Assembly (NCBI RefSeq): GCF_901709675.1
Contig: NC_051095.1
Coordinates: 5,083,956 to 5,147,955 of the forward strand
DNA length: 64,000 bases
Origin: Syngnathus acus
Lineage: Eukaryota > Chordata > Actinopteri > Syngnathiformes > Syngnathidae
Direction of reading: 5' to 3'
Shown here piece after piece: positions 23,085 through 34,860 of the stretch; the first letter of the stretch is position 1, and every line of letters begins with the position of its first letter. The position numbers and the translations under genes are program-made. The notes beneath the pieces are model-generated. The model did no database searches. It had not been told where the DNA came from and saw nothing but the letters and a program-made list of their open reading frames with translations.

Positions 23085-23420
23085 TTCAAATTTCCACGTA
23101 ATCGTGTCGTATTTACAAAGCGACGGATTATTTAGCAAAGAGTGTCACCTCAGACGGAATGAATAACGTGTCCCAAAAGCATTTTCCACTTGTCCAACAC
23201 GCAGGGTGAGGGCGGGTGTGCGCGCTCATCTCAATTATCTCCGCTTTAATTGCTATTTATCTCCTGTCAAGTGATGCAAATTAGCATAAACGGCGCGGCA
23301 ATTGCTTCCAAACAGCAGAGCGCCGCATGTGTTTACACCAAAAAGGTTGAATTATCCGTGGACCTCGTCGTCATCTCCCGACCGCATGGTATCAAAGGAT
23401 TATCAAACGGCCTTTGTTTT
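23085..23420. promoter_or_regulatory. Candidate regulatory block with palindromic POU/octamer site
   Basis: A repeat-free, CpG-retaining block containing ATGCAAATTAGCAT at 23274-23287, an octamer (ATGCAAAT) fused to its inverted near-copy. The surrounding TAATTG/CAATTA cores are homeodomain-like. A neural enhancer for elavl2 is a reasonable guess from position and motif, not shown. Confidence 0.35.
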
Positions 23421-24323
23421 CGATGTGTGTGTTCCTGTCTTTCATATTTAGAAAGGAAGCTTGAGATCAATTCCGGGGGGTCGCGACTGTACCAATTTCT
23501 TTGCGGGGTCACTCACAGACCTTTTGGAGTATGGTAAACCTCTCAAGGGTTACTTAGGGAGGAAGCGCAGAATTGTCTTCGCTCTTCTTGCACATGTTGT
23601 GTGAAACTGTGAGGATGAAGGAGAGAAGCAAGATTGTCTGTCGGTAGTGGGATCATAGATGAGGCGAGCCGGGGCTCTGAAATTGTAATCACACCATCGC
23701 AGCATGCTCGGCGTCGCTCGGGTTTTCCACCATCTGATCTCGGAAGTAAACAAGCAACTTGTCGTTTTCTAACAGACGATAGTTTGTGACACACGGACAG
23801 TAAGATTGGTTGGGTTCTCTTGCCACATTTAGTTGTAGATTTTGGAGGAGCGTTAGCTAGTTTCGCTTGACTTTTCTTTCCCCGTTCAAAGACAAGATGG
23901 TCGGGATTTTGAAATCTCAGACTTTTTTGAGCCAAGAACTATTTTTAAATCTCCTGGCACACCACCAAACAAAAAATGTCACAAAAAGTATCGATACTAA
24001 AATGAGTTGTTAAATTAATGGCACATTTGGGCCTGTAAAGTTGAATATAAAGGTTAATTGTATCGTTTGTAATTGTATAATTTATTTGTTTTATCTGTCA
24101 TTGTATATAACTGGCAGAGACAGATCAACAAAGAAATCTGAGAGCTCATCAGGTAGGAAATTGACTCATTTTAATTGATTGTCTGTTCTGCTATTCTTTC
24201 CAACAATGTAATGTGACAGGCAGAACAAATGCTAACAGGCTTCAGTTGAGTTGGTCGTCATTTGCGTTCTGTCCTGATCCCCATTTCCCAAAATTCTGAA
24301 CTATTTTATATTTATGCCTATTT

Positions 24324-24491
24324 GACAATTTATTTTGACATTTTGTTCTGGTGTGCTGTGAGTTTTTTGGCCTGTCGAGTATGTCCCTTGACTCACCATA
24401 GATTGGGGACAATTTATTTTGACATTTTGTTCTGGTGTGCTGTGAGTTTTTTGGCCTGTCGAGTATGTCCCTTGACTCACCATAGATTGGG
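24324..24491. repeat. Exact tandem duplication, 2 x 84 bp
   Basis: Units 24324-24407 and 24408-24491 appear identical, beginning gacaatttattttgacattt and ending ccatagattggg. Complete identity points to a very recent event. No coding function is evident. Confidence 0.95.
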
Positions 24492-24549
24492 GGGGAAACA
24501 CTGCCTTAAATAACACAGCAAATATGTTTTGCCAAAGGTGAGATTGATT

Positions 24550-24790
24550 TCACCTCCATCATATTTACGCGTTTATCCTCAGCGACTGGCATTTTATTCC
24601 TTGGGGCGTCTAACGACGTAATTGCGGGATGATTTGAGCGGCGTCCGTTCGGACACGGTCACGCGGCCTTCACTGAGCTACATGCCACGGCCCATTACGA
24701 CAATTTACGGCGCATGTGTGATTACGGCCATGCGCCTGGTGTCGTTGGCATGATGAGAAGATCCGGATTAGTTCTGCTTTTGGGATGAGA
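24550..24790. promoter_or_regulatory. Candidate regulatory block, dense in CpG
   Basis: About 20 CpG dinucleotides in roughly 190 bp (24558-24750) inside CpG-poor DNA, with no repeats and no convincing reading frame. CpG retention suggests an unmethylated, possibly constrained element. Confidence 0.35.
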
Positions 24791-25379
24791 CGTTTTCTTG
24801 GAATGAAATGTTTAAAAGTGGCATGCTAGCGATTTTGTTCACAAAGCTAAAACGGCGATCGATCTTGACAGATTGACTCGGAGCTGATTGATAAACAATG
24901 CGTGACTCCGGTTGTACATTTCCGATATTGATCCTCGGGAGGAGTTTAGCTGTATATTGAGATTGGTGCTGAGGTTGCGGAAAAACGCTGACTTAAGCGC
25001 AGGTGACAAGGTGTTGCTATGGAGACGCTTAGCTGAGAACCTGTGGCGGCTTATCTGTGGATAGTTTATGCAAACGCAAAAGATCAACCCAAAGAAATTG
25101 TCTGCTCTTTTACTACTGGTTATTCCTTGGCAATAGTTAAAATTGAGTTGACCATTGTTTTGTTTGTGTCCAGTCGGTAATAATTGCTGACAAGATAGTC
25201 CGTAATATCGTCTTCATTCCATTGTGCAAAGTCGACAAAACCGATTGACCGTTATGCATAATTAAAATTCTGCTCAACTGTGAAGGCCTTTTTTTTTTTT
25301 TGTAACATCCGTCAGTATGATAATTTTAACATTTACTGCTAACCCAACCCGCCGTTTTTTGGTTTTTTTCTCCTCTACT

Positions 25380-25640
25380 TGAAAGCAGCAGAGACGCTCG
25401 AAAAGGACAAAGGCACCGCATTCCCAAACGATATGCAAATCGTGGAGGAGGCTTTAATTGTTATAATATTTATAACTTGATTTATTTTGGGGGTGATTAT
25501 CCAATGAGTCCAACAGGACCACCACAAGCCCTCTGTTTTATATTTATGGCGGCTGCTTTCATTCTGATATTAATTGAATTATTTCGATTTGGCAAATCAA
25601 CCAAGTGGAACGAGCGAAACGGCACTAAATATTAATTCAA
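25380..25640. promoter_or_regulatory. Candidate conserved non-coding block
   Basis: Contains an octamer-like gatatgcaaatcg near 25428 and several TTAATTG/TATTAATT cores (25449, 25568, 25629), without repeats. Motif-based guess only. Confidence 0.25.
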
Positions 25641-26831
25641 GATGGCCACAAAGTACACTAACAGTGATGGAGATTTTAATTATCATGATTTTTAAACCAA
25701 TAAAAGGAACTGCATCATAGCTGGAGTTCAAATTGACGTTCACGCCATGCCACCGTATCGATTACACATGACGTGAAATCGTTTTTGCAAATGAATTATA
25801 GACTTTTACTGTAATATCGTGCTAGCCTTCCCGATATTTTCCGCGTCAGCCGTCCGTCTGCGTTCCTTGTCTTCTCCCGGACTAAAAATAAATATTAAAT
25901 TGAGGAAAAATATCTCGACAGTAGAACAGGGAAAATTTGACTTGTTGAGATTTCTTCCAGCTAGCAAGTTTTGCTAACAAAAATGAAACGATTTTCTTAT
26001 TTTGAGCTAAACTTAGTTCAATAAGTTTGCATATTTCAATTGAAGCAAATACTTTTATAGAAAATTACCTGATAATTGCTTGGTTTGGAGATACTTAATC
26101 ATGGTTTGATTTAAGTTTTTGCAGTATAGCGGAACAGGAGTCTGAGCAATATCCGGTGTCACTAAATTGATTGGCTGTCATAAGATTTTTTTTTCTTTCC
26201 TTAGCCATTTCGTACCACTTTCCACATCCATTTTTATGATGGCAGCTCACAAATCCAACTGGACAGTTTTAATAAGTAAAATGACAGCCTATAATAATTT
26301 ATCATCTTGCTCAGGTTTTCATTCTTGAATGGATTGGAAGCCCAAAAAAAAAAGGAAAGGCCAAATGTCAAATTATTTCCGTTCATTATGACGTGCTGTG
26401 ATTGCCGATCTTTGGGGCAGGCCAATTATCGGATTAAGTGAAAGCTCGGCCGCTCCCAGCGACGCCGCACCCCGTCTAAAGTCACATTTGATCACATCTT
26501 ATTTGCCACAAAATAGAAAAAGCGAAAAGGAGGTGAGAGGTCAGAAATGACCATTTGAGATTATGCTCTGTCAAAATGCTAGACGCCGCCATCTTCACCA
26601 AGCAACCTCACCTCCGTCGCCAACTTGGCCAAACAACTTCTCCATTCGCCGACCTCAAAGACGATTATGCGGCACTTAAAGAGATGACAAACCAGAAAGA
26701 AAAAAAACTTGGAACAACCTTGAAGATAACTTACGAGTCGCCTTCCACTTTTTGACTTGCGGCTGCAAACACACCAAACCGCCCGCTAATCTCAACACTG
26801 ATGTTCCATTTAAGTGATTGAAAGGCACGCT

Positions 26832-26853
26832 TCAACCCCCCCAACCCCCCAAC
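26832..26853. repeat. C-tract cluster
   Basis: Runs of five to seven C separated by AA, with another C run about 80 bp on. The complementary G-rich strand could form a quadruplex. A low-complexity origin is likely. Confidence 0.5.
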
Positions 26854-29800
26854 CCCCTAGCGGCTCACTTAAATACACTTGCCCTTTCAGCCCCACTTAC
26901 CTAATAGCTGTCGGCACATCGATCAACCCCCCCCCCCTGCTGTGTGTCACCTCCCGTGCGCCAAGTGCTGATGAGCTTGGACAGGCGAGCGCTTCCTCGC
27001 GTAGCATCGCTCACAAGGCAGCGGCGTCCGTGACCTTTACGAGTTTGGACCATAATTTAGCCGAGATTAGCTCAGGACGACATGTAAATTATCCAGGAGA
27101 AAGGGCAGAAGTTTCCACTTTAGTTGGGCTATAACTGTATCTTCTGGGAGATGTCGTAGCGCGGCTGAGCGGAAAGCCGTTTGGAAGCGTTCAAAATAAA
27201 TTAAAGGTGTGAGTAACAATGAATTCAGATTTAGAAGGGAATTGGATGCAATCATTAAATTCCGTGATGGAAATTTGAATGTTTTGCATATGAGTGTCGC
27301 ACATCTGTCTTGTCAACCAGTGACAGAGCTAAAGGGGGGCCAGTGGGGGCACTGCCACCCTGCCTGAAATATGTTTGGACCCCCAAGTTGCCAAACCAGA
27401 TAATTGACTTTTGTTTTTTTTTGTTTTTTTTTATATTTCCACCAATCTCCCTAAAGGAACATGCAATGAATATTTATCAGTGTTTTCTGAAGAATTTGGC
27501 GTATTTATTAAAAAAAAAAAATATGTTTTGCATACTCACTGAAATGTCCTTGAATGGAAAAGGTTTTGCTTGGTTAGTTTTAATTGTATTATTAATATAC
27601 ATACCTGCACTTGTTTAAAAATTGACAGCAATGGAAAAGACCGTAAAATGGCTCCTTCCAATCGAGACAGAAGACTTGTTGTGTTTTCAGGGGTGTCTTA
27701 ATGGCCTGTTGAAATTCCCACCTTGAAGTGATGTCATCAGCTTATCTCCTCACTCCCTTCAGAGTCCTTCATATTCATTAGTAGTCAAGTTTCTCAAGGG
27801 CGAATTCTGGTTTTCCCGCCTCTGAGATCACTTATTAAAGCAACACAGCGAATCAGCTTTATTGGATTGCCTCCCAACCTTCATTCCGTCCGTCCGTTTG
27901 TCTGTCTGGGAGAAGGAAGATCTTAATGTGGGGGAGTCATCTCCTGCTTCAACCCGACTCCTCTAATGTATTAGATCTATAAGACTCTCACGGTGTTGTT
28001 TCTGTTGACCCTTCCAAAGGGTTGCTTGGAGTTCACACGTATGGAAAACCTGCAAATGAGCACACATGGGGGAACGATTTTTACCGCAGGCACATCACCG
28101 ACTGTATGTAATCAGGTGAGAGGATTAGTCACCCGTGCTCCGATTTATTTTTATACATGCTTGAGTTCTTGTATAACTGCCAAATGGATTTTGTGCGAGA
28201 GGTTTGTGACATGTCAAGTCAGGAGTTTAAAAGTTTGTGAGTTTTTGTCAATGACAGTGTTGCTCACATTTTTTTTATTTCGTTTAATAAAAGCCCAGTT
28301 AAAATTGATATTTGACGTCTATCGGCGTCAATGGCAGTGAATGAGTGTTTATTTTCAAGTTAGTGTTTTTGATTTTCAAGACTTTGTCGAGCCGTTCGTG
28401 TCATTTAAACTCTGTTTTTTTTTAAGGACATTTATGGAATTTGCAGTCAATACATTTTTTGTCGCATCATGAAATTTCAAGTAGATTTTGGCTACATTTG
28501 GGACATTTAGGAATTTTTAGGTCGGTGACCGCTTTTTTTGTATCGCTACTACTGTTTTCGAAATATGCAGACGAAATAATTGCGGTTGCCTCAAAATGAG
28601 GTGAAATTACGAGAATTCGTTTTTGGATGTCAAAGTGTCCTCCGTAAGACAATTTGGGGTCAGTGAAATTTGGAGAGAGGTCGGTCAGGGTGTGTTGCTC
28701 TACAAATGAGTCACCAGACCTCTCCATACTTTTTTTTTTTCTTTTTTTCCACAATGCTCCCCAATCAAGTCTTTCTAGTCACGTATTGCGCGTGGGCGAA
28801 CGGAGGTTGTACGTTTTTTCTCCGCCGGCCTGTCGGTTTCATCGGCGAGTTGCGTCGCTCACTTGCTCCTCCAGAGAAGACACCTGGTGCTCTCATCTTG
28901 AGGCTTCACGCCGGCCCTGTGATCAATCACTCGCTGTCAAGGAAGCGAGCCGTATTGATTGGGGCCGGTAGGGATCGGATGCTCTGTTCTGAGCAACTGA
29001 AGTTGTTGTCATTACTTTGTGTTTAAAGATATCCCATCCTTCTGTTTGCCTGCTTAGGATCAAGCAGGGACTGGAGTCCAATCCGACTGACCATGTACAT
29101 CCTGGACTAGGATATGGCGCCAGGAAGTCAGGTACGAGAACCACTCTGCTTCTGATGACCCAAGAACAAAATTTCCTCAAATGGTTTTAGATCATGATAG
29201 TCCAAGCAATGATTTGGATTTGAGTACATTTTCTCGAATCGTATACAATCGGCATGGGTGAAATTTCGAGTCAGGGAATTTTCACAAAATGTCAAATGTT
29301 TTAAGTCAAAGGACAACATTTAAAAGCAGTTACAATCAATGGAGTTAAAGGCATTGAAAGTCAAGAAATAAAAAGTACTGAAATTAGAAAGACTATACAG
29401 CGCATAAACAACTTTTTGTATGGTCAGTTTTTAATGCGTATTGAAAAGCATTTACATTTTATTGGTATGTTTTGAATGAATTGATGATGAACAATGAAAA
29501 AGATTTTATTTTTCCCCTGAAATACAAACATCTTCATTTGGTTCAGTCGGTTCATCCACAGCTGCTAGTTGATGGTAAATGTCTTGCTCCCGGTGGTGTT
29601 TTTGGCACGTATGTGTGTGCTCCCATTAAGCGTGGTCATTTCAACTCACATAAGTGGTGGGAGGGGGCAGGGGAGCGAAATCGTTTTTGTGTCACAGGCT
29701 GAGCGTTGGTACATTGGCTTATTGGTTCCGTTTGAATTATTCATGTGAAGCACAGGGGCGCTGCTTGGCTCCGCGGCCTGTGTCAAATGGCGCTCGCTCT

Positions 29801-30116
29801 GGGCTTGGTCCGACCGAATCCACAATGATGGACGAGTGAGAGCGATCCACCGCAGCCGATTCTTCCGCATCAGCAGAAATACGATGGTCATTTTTTTTTG
29901 CAGGGCTGGGTTTTCCTGTGTTGTCGCAGTGGTACTGCAAAGTATCTACACCATATACTGTATAATGTGACTGACCTGTATATAATTGACGTTGAATATT
30001 TAAAATGTTCTTCAGGGAAATGGGAGAGGTTTTGCCAACTGTTGGTAGATTGAAAGTGTGTGGATGTGTGATTTTTGAATTTCAAAGAAACTGAAAGTTA
30101 TTACGAGTTACTATAT

Positions 30117-30212
30117 TCATTTATTTATTTATTTGTTTATTTATTTATTTATTTATTTATCAATATAGCCATTTGTATAATAATAATAATAATAATTATT
30201 ATTATTATTATT
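30117..30212. repeat. TTTA microsatellite followed by palindromic (TAA)n(TTA)n
   Basis: TTTA units occupy 30117-30160. From 30177 to 30212 a (TAA)n run turns into (TTA)n, giving a perfect self-complementary stretch. Slippage-type low-complexity DNA. Confidence 0.9.
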
Positions 30213-30369
30213 CCAAGCGGTTGTGAAATTTTTAAGTCATCCATCGATCCATTTTCTGAAATCCTCATAATGCTTTTTTTTTCTTTTTTTTTTTTTTGTT
30301 TGTTTTTTAAGGTCTTTGTTAAATTTATTTTTCAAAGCATTTTTTTTACATTTCAAATTAGTCGACCTC

Positions 30370-30620
30370 ATCAGGTAATATCTTGCAAGCTATTTGTAAA
30401 ATTGTCCCTCCCGCCAGTGACAACCGCAAATAATGCGTCCTCGCCCCGGAGCCCCGTGATTCATGCCTCGGTCCCTGCAGCTACATTAAACAAGCATTGA
30501 TTGTCCCCGCCGCCCACCCTAATCCTAATGCAAAAAATAAATACCCCCATCAATTCCCCCAGTAGATATTCGCTTCCGCCTCGCCGAGTGCGTGCAATCA
30601 ATACATGCTTTTGGGTGTAA
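30370..30620. promoter_or_regulatory. Candidate conserved non-coding block
   Basis: GC-richer, repeat-free segment between a T-rich tract and AT-rich DNA, with retained CpGs (gcgtcctcgccccgg, tccgcctcgccgag) and ATTAAACAA/CAATCAAT cores. Function unknown. Confidence 0.25.
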
Positions 30621-31329
30621 AATAACCTTTTCATGACCGGTGAGGAAATGCGGGGCCCTTCAGACCATTTCTCATATTGATTTCCCCATCTGTTTTTTTT
30701 CCCCCGTTCCTGCGGCCGCTGTCTTTATTCCGGTGTTCAGGTAATCTTCTGTATTTACAGCGCAAAGCCTGCTTGCAGTTTTACTGGAGCCGAGGCGCAC
30801 GTGTGCTCGCATCATCGGTTCGCACGCCCTCTGAGAAGACCAACAGGAATCAGGCCAAGGAAAGTCTTCCTTGATTGGAAACAAATGGAACAGCAGGAAC
30901 AGGTACAGAGGGGTGGTCAAATGAATGAACGTTTGATATTTAGATCTGAATTTCTGTCATGTTTATGAACGTTTTAGCAGATTTTAGCAAAGCATTTGTT
31001 AACATCTCTTAAAATTGCCAATATTTTCACACGGTGTTTATGAAATGACTCATTTGTATTTTTCGCAACACCTGCCTAGCGCCTGCCCTACCAGGCATCT
31101 CAATTTTTTGGATTCTGCCCATCATGATTTTAAAACCTTGCACCCCACACCCATCAGATCAGATTATTATCAATCAGCGTAAAGATCACCCGCCAGACCT
31201 ATACAGCCCTTTTTCCCGTCGCCATTTCTTCGCAAGAAGCTCATTAAGCTAATGCAACTCGGGTGTCAAAAGGTTGCCAATATTTCAAGAGAAATGGCAA
31301 TTTGCCACTCGGGAGGGAGAAAAAAAATG

Positions 31330-31560
31330 GGCGGGGGTGCTTGGATAAAGCATTTGGTTTGCTCCCAGATTTATGAGGCTTTTAGTTGCGTTATATGTGA
31401 TACAATTAGCGCCGGGTGCCAATAAGCCTGGCGGCTCAAGGACGTGGTCTTCGCCTGGCCATCTGTCATTAATCGCGGACTGGCGCTATGCGGCAAGCGA
31501 GCCGGCGAATGGCCGCGACCCGAGGGCGGGTGGGTGGGGGTCGTGGCGGTTTGCACCGAA
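31330..31560. promoter_or_regulatory. Candidate regulatory block or unassigned exon, CpG-rich
   Basis: High CpG density (gcgagccggcgaatggccgc, gacccgagggcgg) with TAATCGC and ACAATTAGC cores. It ends at ctgcag followed by GTGAGA at 31567, a good splice donor context, so a non-coding exon is possible. No protein similarity recognised. Confidence 0.3.
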
Positions 31561-34549
31561 CTGCAGGTGAGAATTGAACATCATCCATCACTGTGGAACT
31601 GCTTGTGAAAAATTGGAACAGCGGCCTGTGTCCTAGAAAAGTTGCAATGCGGAGTTTTAAGAAATTTTAAGGTTGCTCTATGGAGGATTTTAAATACCGT
31701 TTGCGAGGGATGCCGAGTTTTTGACTTTTGTAAAGTCGGAAAGCAGTAATGATAAAGTAGCCGAGCTTGTATCTCTTGCGGCTAGGAATGTTGGAATCCC
31801 GAGTGCTTTTTAACAGCTTGTTTTCCGAGCCCCCGATGGCGTGACACTAACGTTCTTTCTGAAGAGTGTTAAGGTGCTCCGCGCAGGTGTTAAAGGCTTC
31901 CTGTGGGTCAAATAAAAGCAGGTGTGGTCTGCTCTTGTACCGTCACGACTACACACGGCTAAGCCATGTGCTCGTTTTTCCAACACACACAAAAAAAAAT
32001 GCTTTGGCTATACAGTGCAAAACAATTGGATGAGGTCGACAATTTCCAGGCAGGAAATTTTGATAAAATTTGAAATTGAGTATTTTCACAAAATAAAAGT
32101 CACAAAAATAAGAATAAATAAAAAATAGTGAGGATTTAAAAAAATACCGTGAATTGATTTGGCTCAAACAACTCACTGGCTTTGTTGTGTACGTGTGTCA
32201 TATTAGATTGTGTATTTTATTTGAACGTTTCGCCAAATCAAATGACTATTTAGGCCCATTTTTTGGGGGTACTGCAGAAAATCCACTCAATTGGTGTGAA
32301 AATGATTCATTCATGACAAATATATCTTATATTCTGTAAAGCGCTTTGTTATGGCGTAAACTGTTGCGAAATTAGCTGAAGCTAAAACTAACCTGTACTG
32401 TATCAACCTCCAATCTGAAATTCGAATAAAAAGAATCTGCCGATTCAGCCAGACGGGTGTTCCTCTTCTGCACTTTCAAAGTATTTTTTCTCTCTCAAAA
32501 TGTCTCCGATGAGCGTTTATTCCATAATTTACTAAAAGGATTAAATGAGCCCCCCCTCCTTCCTCCTTTGATGCCGGGGCGTCGTCAAACGTTCAGACAT
32601 GAGCGCGCTGCATTTATTTGCATGTCGGCTGCCAGTTCAGTGAGCAAAACACATCAATCAAAAACGCTTTACGCACTGCAATGAGGACAGATGTACTTTT
32701 TTTGTGCTTTCCAGAACACCAACAAAGGACACATTCTAATATTACCACTTTGAATATTCAAACTAATTTGTCCCACTAATGCCATTCAATTCTTGTAAAA
32801 TTGTGAATTTACTCTCGGGAGCAGTTGCCACTTTATTGTTTTCTTACTAGAAGAATGATAGGAGCAAGACTCGTTTGTCTCTTAATATTCTAACTTCAGG
32901 GTTATAAAATTGTGCCTTTATTTTGTAAAATTACAAATTTCAGCTTGTCATTTAATGATCTTGAAATGGAGCCGTCATTCTCATAAAAATCGATATGTCT
33001 TATTTGAGCAAAGGCAACGTTGTTCTTGTAATATTTTCATGCTGTTAACCACTTTATGGTCACTTAAGTCTCATAAAACAACATTCAACTTTGTTCCCGC
33101 ATCAACAGAGGTAATTCAGAATATTGCGTCTTAATTCTTTTAAAATTGTGTCTTTGTTCTCTTAAAACTTATTCTGGTGGGTTTCCCCATCTCAATGGCC
33201 TTTTTTTTTTAAATTTAAATCGTTACCCTTTAAAATGTCTATCATAACGTGCATTTGCCGACAATGTTTATGAACAACCATAAAGGGAGACTTAGTGTAG
33301 CGTCACAAGCTAGCTATTCTGCACTTAAAGTTAACGTCTATGAAAGGAGACAATGTGGGAGAAGGACAAAGTTGTCATTAAAGTGCAAATCAGTGCCGTG
33401 AATGAATGTGCGTCGTCATAGGTCAGCCTGCGGGGGCTTCAAAATAAAAGTCTCATTAATGGGATTGGATTCATCCTTAGTATTTTTTAATAAAAGAAGT
33501 CAACCCAATAATATGTTGTGTGTGCCCCCACTAGTCTAAACACAGCATTATGATGAATATTGCGATTGTTAAACAGCATAATTCACTCATTTTTATCCAT
33601 CTCAGAGGCAACCATTTTGAAAATGAGATCACGGTTTAGCTTCAGAAAATTGGTGAGCTGTGATTGGTTGTTACCTGTGATGTCATTTTCAGTCGACGGC
33701 AAGTGGCAAAATGGCTACCCGCTGAGATAAAAACAGTTTTCATGTTTAATTTATATTCTGAACATGAATCCGAACACTGTAGTTTCACCTCTTTCAAAAA
33801 CTTTAAAAATATTTAACCTTGACACACTTTTTAAAGTACAGAGGTGCCAATTTTTTTTCTGTCTGGTTGTTTGTTGAGTATTGATGCTAACGATTAGCAC
33901 ATCAATTGGATTTCCTATTGTATGTTAGCTCATATTACAAGGCACCACTGTATCGGTACGATGCTCATCCATCAACATAGCAAACGCTCTCCAAACTTCC
34001 TCAGAAACAGACAAAAATCAATAGAAGCAGATTTCCCTCATTTTTATTTCGAAAAAAAAAAAGACGTCATGAAAGAATCCTGAAAAGGTTAACGTGTGTT
34101 CTCTTGGCCCGTGCACTTGAGCCTGAGGGGACACGTGGGAAGCGGGCATGGACAGGAAGATCTTTGGCATTTCATCCTTCCTTGGTTTCGATGCGACGCA
34201 GCCTGACGTGATAGAGTCTTCAAAGAACAGGAAGCAGGTGCATTGAAGGGAAAAAAAAAAAAAGAACACTTGCCGGTCAGATTGGTGGACACGCATTGTT
34301 GTGTAGATCTCAACTCCTGGTTCTACTTTGCCATTTTGTCACGTTTTGGCTTGTTTTTTTATGAATAAGCCATACATACAAAGTCTTGACTGTATTTATG
34401 TTCATCTTGGCTCATCATATTGGAGATTTTCCCAGCTTTGACAGGAAGGACTGATGCAACTTATTTGCAATTTTGTAATTAGATGACAAATCCAACGGCA
34501 AAAAAAAAAAAAAAAAAAGGAATATCCCTCGATACCACGGCCCAACCCC

Positions 34550-34860
34550 CGCAAATGCATTTGACAGCGTAGCTTCTCCATTTATTTTTGAGTGTGCTTG
34601 TTTAGAGTGGTCGCGATCCCGGCACGTATTCCCGGGCCTTTGACCTCTCGCTGTTAATGGCTTTCAAGAGGTATGTGAAAACGTAGTGCTCATCGAGTGT
34701 TTCTCTTCACCTCGGTGTAAATGAGCGGCGATATGCGCCACACCTTTCGTATAATCATTTCACGACAGTGCGCCTCGGGTTAAAATGCGCCTCCTTGACC
34801 CTCCTTTTTGTCTGCTGACATTGGAACTGAAGGCGTTTCATCCATGACCGAACAGTTTAA
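34550..34860. promoter_or_regulatory. Candidate conserved non-coding block
   Basis: Repeat-free, CpG-retaining block with a nuclear-receptor-like half-site cctttgacctc (34637-34647) and homeodomain-type TTAAT cores. Suggestive only. Confidence 0.2.
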
